Below, one piece after another: positions 1 through 9,179 of a DNA stretch of 51,816 nucleotides (its first letter is position 1; each line of letters starts with the position of its first letter). The DNA is from Leucobacter salsicius M1-8. GTDB taxonomy: Bacteria > Actinomycetota > Actinomycetes > Actinomycetales > Microbacteriaceae. The stretch is taken from assembly GCF_000350525.1 (NCBI RefSeq), contig NZ_AOCN01000016.1:1-51816 (forward strand). The letters are read 5' to 3'. The position numbers and the translations under genes were made by a program. The notes under the pieces were generated by a model that was not told the origin of the DNA, made no database searches, and saw only the letters and a list, made by a program, of their open reading frames with translations.

Positions 1-252
1 CAGCAGCAGCTCCACGAGCGCCTGACCGAATCGGTCGGTACGCAGCATCGGCTTGGGGGACAGGAAGAGCGCCCAGATCACGACAGTGAGTACGAGGAAG
101 CCGATGCCGCTAATGATGCCGGGGAAGGGCAGCGGCCACGAAACGAAGCCCCACACGGTGATGATGGCGACGGTTGCGAGATGAAACAGTGCGCGCACGA
201 CCTGCAAGATGGCGGTCGAACGGGGGGCCTGGGGCTCTGTGGTGCTTGTCAC
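1..252 (-). CDS. Small membrane protein, DUF2568/YrdB-like (3' end outside window)
   Basis: The 84 N-terminal residues are present and the reading frame stays open through the window edge, so the C-terminus is missing. The chosen start is a GTG at 252. Two hydrophobic segments are visible, around residues 18-37 (LFHLATVAIITVWGFV) and 44-63 (GIISGIGFLVLTVVIWALF), followed by a basic turn. The segment containing WGF, PFPGII and VVIWALF resembles the DUF2568 family of small four-helix membrane proteins of unknown function. No strong Shine-Dalgarno sequence precedes the GTG, so the start is uncertain. It is divergent from the amidohydrolase gene. Confidence 0.6.
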   Translation of the reverse strand, partial: MTSTTEPQAPRSTAILQVVRALFHLATVAIITVWGFVSWPLPFPGIISGIGFLVLTVVIWALFLSPKPMLRTDRFGQALVELLL

Positions 253-356
253 AGAGGTCAAGTGTACCCGGCTCCTCTTGGTGAACCCTGGCTCACGTGG
301 TTCACTGCACCAGCAGCAGCGTGGTCCATGTGCCTTGCCCGAGATATTGTGAAGTT

Positions 357-1625
357 ATGAACCATGAGGGGCCAGTTTCTGGCGTGCGCAACGTTCGTGT
401 CTGGGAGGACGCGACGGTGACTGATGCGCCGGGATTCTCGGCCCCCACCCGCGTCGGCTGGGATGGTGGTCGCTTTCGAGATCCGTTGGCTTCCCCGGGT
501 GCGCATGCGCCTGATCGCGCACTCGCGCAGCACGGCGGCAACGACGAAGCAGAGCTCGACGGATCCGGGCTGTGGCTCATCCCCGGCCTCGTGGACGCTC
601 ACCTGCACGCCGGGTGGCAGGCCTTTAATGAGCACGACCGCGATCGACTGACGCCAACGCGTACCCGCGAACTCGTCGCCCAGGGGCTGCACCGCACGCT
701 CGCATCGGGCTTCACGAGCGCCCGCGACGCTGGCGGACTCACGTTGGAGGCTATGGCCCGGATCGCAGAAGTCGAGCGGCCACGGCTCCAGGCCTCCGTC
801 GCGCTCATCGACCGGGCCACGGTCGAGCGTGTGGGCGGACTCGAGCGAGCCGTCACCGCGGTGCTAGATCGCGGCGCGAAGTGGGTCAAGCTGGTTGCGA
901 CAGCGGGGGTCGCATCGCCGGCGGGATCGGGGCTCGAGCCCCTCTTCACGGCCGCCGAGGTGCGTCTCGCCGCCGAACTCGCGGCCGGCGCTGGCGCCGG
1001 ACTGATGGTGCACGCGTGGGGTGGCACGGCCATCGACCACGCCATCGAGGTTGCAGACGCATTTGTGTCGGGTGGCGAGGCCGCTCCCATCAGCTTCGAG
1101 CACGGCATCCTTCTCACCGCCGATCAGGCGGCTCGTGCGGCCAAGGCCGGGCTCACCTATGTGCCGACGCTGCGGATCTACACTCTCGTCCAGGCGATGA
1201 TTGCGGGCGGCGAACTGCCCGCGAGCTTCGAGCCCCGCGTGCGAGAAGCCGTGCACGCGCACCCGAACGCGGTGCGCATCGCCCGCGACGCCGGGCTCGC
1301 CATCGCGCTCGGCACCGACTATGGCACCCCCTCCCAACACGGCACGGGGCGGCTTGAGTTCGACGCAATCGTCGAGTCGGGCCTGACGCCGACCGAAGCT
1401 CTGGTGGCAGCCACCCGCGGCGGTGCCGCACTCATGGCGAGTGTCGATCCGGATCAAAACCCGGCCCTCGCGGGCCGCATCGCCCCAGGGGCCCCGGCCG
1501 ACGCCGTGCTACTCAACCGGGATCCGCGCGAACCCGGGGCGCTCTCTGCCCCCGGTGCCGTGGCGGCCGTCATTCTTGCCGGGCGCGTGGTTGCGCCGGC
1601 ATTCTTCGAAAGGAACCCATCATGA
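357..1625 (+). CDS. Metal-dependent amidohydrolase (imidazolonepropionase/prolidase-like)
   Basis: This 422-aa amidohydrolase-superfamily enzyme shows the full metal-site set: DAHLH at residues 80-84, Lys178 (in WVKL, the likely carboxylated lysine), His219 (VHAWGG), His249 (EHG) and Asp321 (GTDYG). The C-terminus closes with the usual beta-sandwich residues (GRIAPGAPADAVLL). Related proteins hydrolyse Xaa-Pro or Xaa-Arg dipeptides or cyclic imides; the substrate cannot be read from sequence. It heads the operon of a peptide-type ABC importer and its TGA overlaps the ATG of the binding protein, so it probably processes what the importer brings in. The ATG at 357 has no good ribosome site and a TATTGT box lies just before it, so leaderless translation is possible. 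An upstream GTG at 297 is the alternative start. Confidence 0.85.
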   Translation: MNHEGPVSGVRNVRVWEDATVTDAPGFSAPTRVGWDGGRFRDPLASPGAHAPDRALAQHGGNDEAELDGSGLWLIPGLVDAHLHAGWQAFNEHDRDRLTPTRTRELVAQGLHRTLASGFTSARDAGGLTLEAMARIAEVERPRLQASVALIDRATVERVGGLERAVTAVLDRGAKWVKLVATAGVASPAGSGLEPLFTAAEVRLAAELAAGAGAGLMVHAWGGTAIDHAIEVADAFVSGGEAAPISFEHGILLTADQAARAAKAGLTYVPTLRIYTLVQAMIAGGELPASFEPRVREAVHAHPNAVRIARDAGLAIALGTDYGTPSQHGTGRLEFDAIVESGLTPTEALVAATRGGAALMASVDPDQNPALAGRIAPGAPADAVLLNRDPREPGALSAPGAVAAVILAGRVVAPAFFERNPS

Positions 1626-3187
1626 AGATCTCAGCACGCGCGCCGCGGCTCGCGGTTGTGGCGCTGGCCGCGGCCCTCGCGTTCACCGGTTGCGCACAGG
1701 CCCCGGCCGCTGAAACGGGCGGCGGGAGCGGCGAGCCGGTCGCGGGTGGCACGCTCACCTTCGGGCGCGCGGCCTCAGTGACGGACCTCGACCTGCACCA
1801 GCAGATCACGGCCAACAACGCATTCGCGATCGACAAGATCTTCGAGCCGCTCGTGAGCTTTGACGAGGCGGGCAAGATCATCCCATGGCTTGCCGAGTAC
1901 GAGGTCTCTGACGACGGGCTGAGCTACGTGTTCACGCTGCACGAGGGACTGAAGTTCTCTGACGGCACCGATGTGACGCCCGCCGACGTCGTCTTCTCAC
2001 TGGAGCGACACCTCAACATGGAGGGTTCGCCGCTACCGATCGAGGCGCCGGTCTCTGCGATCGAGGCGACAGGCGACCGAGAGGTCACGATCACACTGGA
2101 CTCGCCCTACACGCCGTTCCTGGCCGAGCTGGCGGGATTCTCGAACGGTGTGCTGCCCGCTGATTTCGGCGGCGCGACCGAAGAGGAGTTCTTCAAGAAC
2201 CCGGTCGCCACGGGACCGTGGGTGGTAGACGCGTGGGACCCGAACGGTGACCTGTCGTTCGTGAAGAACGAGCACTACTGGCAGGACGGAAAGCCGTACC
2301 TCGACGAGCTCGTCTACAAGTTCGTGGCCGACCCCACCCAGCTGCAGCAGCAGCTCGTCGCCGGGCAGGTTGACGCGGTCGAGCAGGTGCCCGCGGCAAA
2401 CTCGGCCGAGGTATCGAGCAATGCCGCACTGCAGCTGATCGAGGCGCCTGGCTGGTCGGCTGACCAGGTGTTCTTCAACACCCTGAACGAGCACTTCGCC
2501 GATGAGCACGTGCGCCGGGCCATTGCGCACGCCATCGACCGGGACGGCATCGCGCAGGCCACGAGCTTCGGCACAGCCGAGGCCGCGAACGCGCTCGTTC
2601 CGCCAGCGATCGAGTACTCGGCCCAGGACGAAGGGTTCGCGCTGGACTACGACGTCGACGCGGCCAAGGCCGAGATCGCGAAGTCGGGGTTTGCCGACGG
2701 CTTCAAGGCGACGCTCGCGATTCGCAACGACCGGCCCGAGTTCGGGCAGATCGCGCAGATCGTGCAGGAGCAGCTCGGTGAGATCGGCATCACCGTCGGG
2801 ATCGAATCGCTCGACTACGCGGTTTTCAAGGAGCGTGTCTACGGCAACCTCGACTACGACTTCATGATCAACAACGGCCAGGCCGACGCCCCCGATCCGA
2901 ACGGCATCATCTCGTTCCAGACGGATGTCACCGGGTTCTCGAAGTCGTACTGGACGAGCTTCTCGGACGCCGAGGTGAACAAACTCGTCGAGCAGGGGCG
3001 CGTCACCCCCGACGGACCCGAGCGTGAGCAGGTGTACTTCGACATTCAGCAGTTGCTGGCCGAGAAGGCGCCGTTCATTCCGCTGCAGTTCCCCGCGAAC
3101 CTGCAGGGCACGTCGGCCGCAGTCCAGGGCTACAGTCTGCTGCCCAACGGCTCGGTGCGTTTCCAGGACGCTTGGATCCAGCAGTAG
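1622..3187 (+). CDS. ABC transporter substrate-binding lipoprotein, peptide/nickel family (SBP family 5)
   Basis: A 521-aa extracellular solute-binding protein. A lipoprotein signal peptide spans residues 1-23 with the lipobox FTGC, giving lipidated Cys24. The mature part has the family 5 features: an opening strand (GGTLTFGRA), the FEPLVSFDEAGKIIPWLAE block, the FSDGTDVTPADVVFSLER block and the DEHVRRAIAHAIDRDGI block of DppA/OppA relatives. It should deliver a dipeptide-like or related ligand to the membrane proteins encoded next. The ATG overlaps the stop of the amidohydrolase (ATGA), indicating translational coupling. The length is normal for the family. Confidence 0.92.
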   Translation: MKISARAPRLAVVALAAALAFTGCAQAPAAETGGGSGEPVAGGTLTFGRAASVTDLDLHQQITANNAFAIDKIFEPLVSFDEAGKIIPWLAEYEVSDDGLSYVFTLHEGLKFSDGTDVTPADVVFSLERHLNMEGSPLPIEAPVSAIEATGDREVTITLDSPYTPFLAELAGFSNGVLPADFGGATEEEFFKNPVATGPWVVDAWDPNGDLSFVKNEHYWQDGKPYLDELVYKFVADPTQLQQQLVAGQVDAVEQVPAANSAEVSSNAALQLIEAPGWSADQVFFNTLNEHFADEHVRRAIAHAIDRDGIAQATSFGTAEAANALVPPAIEYSAQDEGFALDYDVDAAKAEIAKSGFADGFKATLAIRNDRPEFGQIAQIVQEQLGEIGITVGIESLDYAVFKERVYGNLDYDFMINNGQADAPDPNGIISFQTDVTGFSKSYWTSFSDAEVNKLVEQGRVTPDGPEREQVYFDIQQLLAEKAPFIPLQFPANLQGTSAAVQGYSLLPNGSVRFQDAWIQQ

Positions 3188-3241
3188 CGGTAGCGGTGGA
3201 TAAGGCAGAGCCGACGCGGCGGGGGTTCACGTGAAAACTCT

Positions 3242-3256
3242 CGGGGCTGTGCCCCG
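3242..3256 (+). other. Intercistronic hairpin after the binding-protein gene
   Basis: CGGGGC, a TGT loop and GCCCCG form a perfect 6-bp stem in the gap between the binding-protein gene and the first permease gene. There is no T-run, so it is not a complete intrinsic terminator. Stem-loops at this position in importer operons commonly protect the 3' end of the abundant binding-protein mRNA or reduce read-through; that role is inferred here. Confidence 0.5.
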
Positions 3257-3301
3257 CCGCACCCCTCACTAGGAAGCTTGATAAGTAGTAGTTTGTACGG
3301 G

Positions 3302-4321
3302 ATGAGTGAGCAGCGGGATTTGAGGCACGTTGGGGGCGGCAACTCTGACTCCCGCACAGTGCGCGCCCTCACAACGGTCGGCCGTGCCGCCGGGCGCACT
3401 CTCGCGAACATCGTCCCGGTCATGGCTGGTGTTGTCGTCGCAGTATTCTTCCTTCTGCGGCTCGTGCCGGGCGATCCGGCATCGATGATTCTTGGCGACC
3501 GTGCGACGCCAGCACAGCTCGAGAAGCTGCGCGCGGAGATGGGGCTCGACCTGCCGCTCATTGAGCAGTTCGGCAACTTCGTCATCGGCATCGTGACGCG
3601 CTTTGACACCGGCAACTCCCTGATCACCGGGGTTTCGACCCGCGAGGTGATCCTCGACAAGGCACCCATCAGCCTCGGAATCGTCGGGCTCGCCGTGCTG
3701 TTTGCCGTGGCGATGACGGTACCGCTCGCCCTTGCCGCGGCCCGCAACAAGGGCGGCGTCGCCGACCAACTCGTGCGCATCATTCCCACAGTCGGCATGG
3801 GCATGCCGATGTTCTGGATAGGGCTGCTGCTGATCATCGTGTTCGCGGTGCAGCTGGGCTGGTTTCCGGTCGGGGGAGTGGCGACCGGGCCGATCGGTAC
3901 CCTGTGGAGCCTCGTGCTCCCCGCCCTTGCGGTCGCGATATCGCTGGTGCCGCCGCTCGTGCGGTCGCTGCGGGCTCAGCTGCTCGAGGTGGTAGACGCA
4001 GACTTCGTCACGACGCTGCGGGCCGCGGGCGTCCCTGAACGCAAGATTCTCACCCGACACATTCTGCGGGGTGCGGCATTGCCGACGCTTGCCCTGTTTG
4101 GGGTCAACGTCGCCTACCTGATCGGCGGCACCCTGGTGGTCGAGAAGGTATTCGGGATCGGTGGGGTGGGAACCTTGCTGTTTCAGTCGATTGGGAGCCG
4201 TGATTTTCCTGTCGTGCAGGGCATCGCGCTGTACTGCGCCATCGCCGTGGTGCTCATCACGCTGCTGGTCGATGCGCTCGCGGTCTGGATTGACCCGAGA
4301 CTGCGCAGGGGACGGCCATGA
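3302..4321 (+). CDS. ABC transporter permease, DppB/OppB type
   Basis: A 339-aa inner-membrane permease. It has the DppB-type N-terminal helix followed by LRLVPGDPASMILGDRAT, a periplasmic block (LRAEMGLDLPLIEQF), several hydrophobic helices, and the cytoplasmic EAA loop (DADFVTTLRAAGVPERKILTRHILRGAALPT) that contacts the ATPase. The late motif VVEKVFGIGGVGTLL is typical of the family. It would pair with the DppC-like domain of the next gene. The ATG at 3302 was chosen; a TTG at 3278 right behind AGGAAG is a possible longer start. The stop overlaps the next ATG (ATGA). Confidence 0.9.
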   Translation: MSEQRDLRHVGGGNSDSRTVRALTTVGRAAGRTLANIVPVMAGVVVAVFFLLRLVPGDPASMILGDRATPAQLEKLRAEMGLDLPLIEQFGNFVIGIVTRFDTGNSLITGVSTREVILDKAPISLGIVGLAVLFAVAMTVPLALAAARNKGGVADQLVRIIPTVGMGMPMFWIGLLLIIVFAVQLGWFPVGGVATGPIGTLWSLVLPALAVAISLVPPLVRSLRAQLLEVVDADFVTTLRAAGVPERKILTRHILRGAALPTLALFGVNVAYLIGGTLVVEKVFGIGGVGTLLFQSIGSRDFPVVQGIALYCAIAVVLITLLVDALAVWIDPRLRRGRP

Positions 4322-6810
4322 CCGAACAACCTACTCGTAACGTTCGCGCCCAAACTTTCTGGGGTCGGGCGAGGCGATCCGGCACCCTAGTTTCTGGTGT
4401 GTTGCTACTTGCGATCATAGTGGCCGCGGCGATTGCTGCCCCCTGGATCGCGCCGCACTCTCCGACCGCGCAGAATCTCACCGGTGGCCTCCTGCCGCCC
4501 TCACCCGAGCACTGGTTCGGCACCGACCAGCTTGGCCGCGATGTGTTCTCCCGGGTTCTCTTTGCGGCGCGCACTGACCTCTCGCTGGCGTTTGCCGCAG
4601 CCATTATCCCGTTCGTGATCGGCGTTACTGCGGGCCTGGTGTCGGGCTACTTCGGGCGCCAAACCGATTGGGTAATCTCGCGCGTGGTCGATACGGTCAT
4701 CGCATTTCCGTTCTACGTCATCGTGATCGCGATTGCGTTCGCATTGGGGGCCGGGCCAGCGGGCATTGTCGTCGCCTTCGCGCTCGTTGGCTGGGTGGGC
4801 TACGCCCGTGTGATCCGGGTGCTCACGGCATCTATGCGCGAAGAGGAATGGGTTCGCGCTGCGCGCGGCGCGGGTCTCTCCCATGCGCACGTGCTGGCCC
4901 GCCACGTACTACCCAACGTGCTGCCGCAGGCCGTGGTGCTGTTCATGAATGAAGTGCTGCTCATCATGGTCGCGATAGTGACCCTCGGCTACCTGGGCCT
5001 CGGCATCCAGCCGCCCACGCCGGACTGGGGAACGATGATCGCCGAAGCCCAGCCGTTTGTCACGACGAAGTGGTGGCTTGCGGCGCTGCCGGGGCTTGCC
5101 GTGGTGGTGACCGGAATTGGGCTGTCGCTTACGGCCGACGGTCTCGGTGATGCGCTGCGCGTCCGGGATGCGGCTGGTGGACGCGGTTCCCGCGTCGTCA
5201 ATAGATCTCCTGCCCCGGCGATACCGGGGGTCGCGCTCGCGCGGGGAGCGCTGCGAGTGGCGGACCTCACGATCCGCCCGAGCGATAACAGCTCATCGAT
5301 CGGTCTCGTACGCGGCATCTCGTTCGCGGCCGTGCCGGGCGAGGCGCTCGGCATCGTGGGCGAGTCGGGATCTGGCAAAAGCCTCACACTACGCGCCCTG
5401 CTCGGGTCAATGCCCGCAGGCGTATACGTTTCGCACGGCTCCGCCGAGACCGGCGGACGCGTCGGCATGGTGTTCCAGGATCCGCTGACCGCGCTCGACC
5501 CACTGACCCGAGTGGGCACGCAACTCGGCGAAGCGGTCGCCGCTGCCGCAGGCTCCGAGGGATCGGCTACTGGTCGCGATCGGAAGCACGAACGCACAGC
5601 CAGAGTGCGCGAACTTCTTGCACTCGTGCAGCTGCCGGGTGACCGGATCGCCCGGGCCTATCCACACGAGCTCTCGGGTGGGCAACGGCAGCGCGTGGTG
5701 ATCGCGATGGCCCTCGCATCGAACCCCGACGTGCTGCTGTGTGACGAGCCCACGACCGCGCTCGATGTGACCGTGCAACGCGAGGTTCTCGAACTCCTGC
5801 GAGACCTGCGTCGCACCCGCGGGCTCACGCTCGTGTTCGTTAGCCACGACCTAGCGGTGGTCTCCACAATGTGCGAGCGCATCCTCGTCATGCGTGGCGG
5901 GATGCTCGTGGAACAGGGCAGCACTGACGATGTGCTGCACATTCCCAAAGATGCATATACTCGCATGTTGCTCGACGCGGTGCCGCAACTGCCTCCGCTC
6001 GCGTCCGACACCTCAGCTGTGCCCAGCAGCTACGCCAGTGTCGTTCCAGTTCCGGTTCCTGCGCTCGAGGCACGCAGGTTGGACCTGTCCTACGGCACGG
6101 GTGCGCTCACCGTCGAAGGTGTCGAGTTTGCGATCGCGCCCGGCGGCTCGCTCGGGATAGTGGGGGAGTCCGGTTCGGGCAAGACCACCCTGGCCAGAGC
6201 GCTCGTCGGCCAGCTCCCGCTCACGGGCGGTGATCTGTTGTTGGACGGGGTTCGGCTCCCGGTCCAGCGCCCGCGCGAGTTATTGCGCGACATCCAGCTG
6301 GTCCCACAGGACCCGGCTTCAGCATTGAACCCGCGGATGCGCATCGGAGATGCCCTCGGTGAGGTGTTGCGCCTTGCTGAGTACTCCCAGCGCGATGCCC
6401 GTGAGACGGTAGCCACCAGCGTCCGCGCGTCGCTCGCGCGCGTGCGGCTCGATCCGGATCTCGCCTCCCGCTATCCCCACGAACTCTCGGGTGGCCAGCG
6501 GCAGCGGGTCGCCATCGCCCGGGCGCTTGCGACGAACCCGCGCGTGCTCGTCGCCGACGAGCCGACGAGCGCACTCGACGTGTCCGTGCAGACCGATATC
6601 GTGGCGCTGCTGCAGGAACTGCGCGCCGAGCTCAGGCTCACCCTCATCTTCGTGTCTCACGATCTCGCGGTCGTGCACGAGCTGTGCGACACCGTGCTGG
6701 TCATGCGCGGAGGCCGAGTCGAAGAACAGGCGGGCCCCGAGTTCTTCAGCCACCCGCGATCGGCGTACGGTCGCGCGCTTCTGGACGCGGTGCCGCGGCT
6801 CGAACGCTAA
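4318..6810 (+). CDS. Fused peptide-ABC permease (DppC type) with two ATPase domains (DppD and DppF types)
   Basis: One uninterrupted 830-aa reading frame joins three proteins that are usually separate. Residues about 1-285 are a DppC-like permease, with the hallmark HWFGTDQLGRDVFSR and an EAA loop near 178-205. A linker leads to ATPase 1: Walker A GESGSGKS at 348-355, signature LSGGQRQR at 452-459, Walker B D476-E477. ATPase 2 follows: Walker A GESGSGKT at 616-623, signature LSGGQRQR at 723-730, Walker B D747-E748. Both nucleotide sites look complete. With the DppB-like partner and the lipoprotein this makes a whole importer from three polypeptides. DppD-DppF fusions are known; adding the permease is less common. 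No frameshift is needed. Confidence 0.9.
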   Translation: MTEQPTRNVRAQTFWGRARRSGTLVSGVLLLAIIVAAAIAAPWIAPHSPTAQNLTGGLLPPSPEHWFGTDQLGRDVFSRVLFAARTDLSLAFAAAIIPFVIGVTAGLVSGYFGRQTDWVISRVVDTVIAFPFYVIVIAIAFALGAGPAGIVVAFALVGWVGYARVIRVLTASMREEEWVRAARGAGLSHAHVLARHVLPNVLPQAVVLFMNEVLLIMVAIVTLGYLGLGIQPPTPDWGTMIAEAQPFVTTKWWLAALPGLAVVVTGIGLSLTADGLGDALRVRDAAGGRGSRVVNRSPAPAIPGVALARGALRVADLTIRPSDNSSSIGLVRGISFAAVPGEALGIVGESGSGKSLTLRALLGSMPAGVYVSHGSAETGGRVGMVFQDPLTALDPLTRVGTQLGEAVAAAAGSEGSATGRDRKHERTARVRELLALVQLPGDRIARAYPHELSGGQRQRVVIAMALASNPDVLLCDEPTTALDVTVQREVLELLRDLRRTRGLTLVFVSHDLAVVSTMCERILVMRGGMLVEQGSTDDVLHIPKDAYTRMLLDAVPQLPPLASDTSAVPSSYASVVPVPVPALEARRLDLSYGTGALTVEGVEFAIAPGGSLGIVGESGSGKTTLARALVGQLPLTGGDLLLDGVRLPVQRPRELLRDIQLVPQDPASALNPRMRIGDALGEVLRLAEYSQRDARETVATSVRASLARVRLDPDLASRYPHELSGGQRQRVAIARALATNPRVLVADEPTSALDVSVQTDIVALLQELRAELRLTLIFVSHDLAVVHELCDTVLVMRGGRVEEQAGPEFFSHPRSAYGRALLDAVPRLER

Positions 6811-6921
6811 CCGTGCTCGCTCGCACCATCTCACCCGCTCCCGGGTAGGTGCGGCAGCAATTGGCCTGCGCTGCGTGGCCACGCATTGATACGCTGTAGC
6901 GACACCTCGCTAGGAGATTCC

Positions 6922-7536
6922 ATGGACGGCATAATGAATTGGATCGAGCGTCTCACCGACGGCTCGATGTTTGCTGGTGGCATTTTCTTGATCATCGGCG
7001 TCGTCGGCGCGGTGCTGCTGCTGATTTCCCTACTGCTCGATGGCGTGTTCGATGCCCTCGACTTCGGTGACGGCCCACTCAGCCTGACCTCGATTGCCGC
7101 CTTCACCGCGATCTTCGGCTTCACCGCCTTCGCGAGCGTCGGTGCGGGCGTTGCCACGCCGATTGCTGCGCTCCTTGGTGCACTGGCCGGTGTCGTGGGC
7201 GGCGCCGCTGCCTGGTGGCTTTCGCGGCTCATTCGGGGTGCTGAGTCGACCACCGCCGTGAGCGGCGATGAGCTGGTCGGGGCTATCGCCGCAGTGGTGC
7301 TGGCGATCCCGGCGACAGGACTTGGCGAGGTTGCGCTCACCCGTCACGGTGAACGTGTCTCGCTCGCGGCGTCGGCTGACTTTGCCATTGCACGAGGCGC
7401 CTCCGTGCGCATTGTGCAGGTCATTACGTCGACGTCGGTGCGGGTCGAGCCCGAACATGCCGACCGGGGCGGGCTCGGAACGGCAGGCGATCCGAAGCCT
7501 TCCTCCGGTGAACCCGGCACCCCAGACGGCGTGTGA
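6922..7536 (+). CDS. NfeD-like membrane protein
   Basis: A 204-aa protein with an N-terminal hydrophobic helix (GGIFLIIGVVGAVLLLISLLL), two further membrane segments (SLTSIAAFTAIFGFTAFASVGAG and TPIAALLGALAGVVGGAAAWWL), then a soluble domain with GDELVGAIAAVVLAIPATGLGEVAL resembling the NfeD OB-fold. NfeD proteins partner with flotillin/SPFH proteins in membrane microdomains, and the next gene is a flotillin, which strongly supports the call. The ATG at 6922 has AGGAG five bases upstream. The last 35 residues are hydrophilic and Gly/Pro-rich. Confidence 0.82.
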   Translation: MDGIMNWIERLTDGSMFAGGIFLIIGVVGAVLLLISLLLDGVFDALDFGDGPLSLTSIAAFTAIFGFTAFASVGAGVATPIAALLGALAGVVGGAAAWWLSRLIRGAESTTAVSGDELVGAIAAVVLAIPATGLGEVALTRHGERVSLAASADFAIARGASVRIVQVITSTSVRVEPEHADRGGLGTAGDPKPSSGEPGTPDGV

Positions 7537-7611
7537 CCTCGCGCATCACTTGTAGGACCCCCGAACCCCCAATCTTTTTCCACGACAGCACACATTGAAA
7601 CGGAGCATCTA

Positions 7612-9174
7612 TTGTTTCTCGCAAGCCCGGCGATAGTCGGTATTTTTGGCGCGGTGATCGCGCTCGTGCTCGTTGCACTGGTCATCATCAAGCGCTACCG
7701 CATCGCGAAGCCTGATGAGGCGATCATCGTTACCGGTGGCAAGGGCAAGGAAGTTGTCGACGCCGCAGGTAACCGCAGCCGCGACCTCTCGGGCCAAAAG
7801 GTCGTGACCGGCGGCGGCGTCTTCGTGGTGCCGTTTGTGCAGAAGTCGTTCTCGATCTCGCTGCGTTCGCGCCGGCTCTCGATTACCACCGAGGCGCAGA
7901 CCACCGACGGCATCACGATGCAGGCGCAGGCCGTTGCGGTCGTGAAGGTCGGAGGGTCTCAGGAGATGATCCGGGCCGCGGCCCAGCGATTCCTCTCGAA
8001 CTCAGACGAGATTGACGAGTCGACGCAAGAGGTGCTCTCGGGCTCGCTGCGTTCGATCATCGGTGGTCTGACGGTTCTCCAGATCATTCGCGACCGCGCC
8101 GTCGTTGCGCAGAGCGTGCTTGAGGCGGCAGAAGAGGCGCTCACCAAGCAGGGCCTCGTCGTTGACACGCTGCAGATCCAGGAGATCCGCGATGGCGCCG
8201 ACTACATCACCAACATCGGTCGTCCCGAGGCTGCGAAGGTGCGTCAGCAGGCAGACATCGCCGAGACAAACGCCTACCAGGCGTCACAGGAAGCGAAGAT
8301 CGCCGCCGAGCGCGTGCTGCTCGACCGCAACCGCGAGCTCAAGCTGCGCCAGGCCGAGATTCAGGTCGAGACCGACAAGGCTAACGCGCAGGCGTTGGCC
8401 GCCGAGCCGCTCGAGCAGGCCATCCAACAGCAGGCCATTGTTGAGCAGCAGCAGATGACCGCCCAGAAAGAGGTCGCGCTCAAGACACAGCAGCTGAACG
8501 CTGACGTGCGCGCGGTCGCCGAGGCCGAGGCTTACAAGGTAGAGGCGCTCGCCAAGGCAGACGCAGCCGCAGCAGTTTCGACCGCCGACGGTCGCGCGCA
8601 GGCCATCGAGCGCGAGGGTCTCGCCAACCGCGCCGCCCGTATCGCCGCTTCTGAGGCGCTCGAGGCCGAGGGCCGGGCTGAGGCCGCGGCGCTCGAGGCA
8701 CGCGGTACTGCCGAGGCCGCCGCCATTGACGCCCGCGCCCGCGCACTCGAGACCCAGTCGCAGGCTGTGCTCGCGCAGGAGCTCATCCACCTGCTGCCCT
8801 CGATCGCATCCGAGTACGCACGTGCGATCGGCTCGATCGACAACATGACCGTCGTGTCGGCCGACGGCGCCTCAAAGGTCGCCGGCGATGCGATGGGCAA
8901 CATCAAGGGCCTGCTCGAGATGGCCAAGGACACGGTCGGCATCGACCTCGTCGGCATGCTCAACGGCGTGGCGGGCGGCGCTGCGGCTGGTGCCGCAGCC
9001 GGTCGTGCATCACGTGGCGATGCGGTCATCGTCGCGACGCCCGCTGCTGGGGCGCACGCCGAAGCTGCTGATGAGCCTGCTGGCTTCGGTGCCGGATCGG
9101 TGGCTTCGCCCGCTGCTTCGCCCGCTGCTGAGTCGCGTGCTGCGGAGACACCCAGCGCCGATCAAGCAGAATAA
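7612..9174 (+). CDS. Flotillin/SPFH-domain scaffold protein
   Basis: A 520-aa flotillin-like protein. One N-terminal membrane helix (residues about 5-24) is followed by the SPFH/PHB domain (about 28-200: GGGVFVVPFVQKSFSISLRSRRLSI and a QAQAVAVVKVGG strand) and then a long Ala/Glu/Gln-rich region (about 200-400) rich in EA and EAL repeats that should form coiled coil. The C-terminal tail is Ala/Gly/Pro-rich. Such proteins organise membrane microdomains and oligomerise through the coiled coil. The start is a TTG at 7612 with GGAG six bases upstream. It follows NfeD by about 75 bp, the classic pairing. Confidence 0.88.
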   Translation: MFLASPAIVGIFGAVIALVLVALVIIKRYRIAKPDEAIIVTGGKGKEVVDAAGNRSRDLSGQKVVTGGGVFVVPFVQKSFSISLRSRRLSITTEAQTTDGITMQAQAVAVVKVGGSQEMIRAAAQRFLSNSDEIDESTQEVLSGSLRSIIGGLTVLQIIRDRAVVAQSVLEAAEEALTKQGLVVDTLQIQEIRDGADYITNIGRPEAAKVRQQADIAETNAYQASQEAKIAAERVLLDRNRELKLRQAEIQVETDKANAQALAAEPLEQAIQQQAIVEQQQMTAQKEVALKTQQLNADVRAVAEAEAYKVEALAKADAAAAVSTADGRAQAIEREGLANRAARIAASEALEAEGRAEAAALEARGTAEAAAIDARARALETQSQAVLAQELIHLLPSIASEYARAIGSIDNMTVVSADGASKVAGDAMGNIKGLLEMAKDTVGIDLVGMLNGVAGGAAAGAAAGRASRGDAVIVATPAAGAHAEAADEPAGFGAGSVASPAASPAAESRAAETPSADQAE

Positions 9175-9179
9175 GGGGT

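Noticed and set aside
6826..6853. Hairpin GCACC/GGTGC with inner ACCCG/CGGGT after the fused ABC gene as a terminator
   Set aside because: The stem is interrupted and no T-run follows, so the evidence is too weak to list as a terminator.
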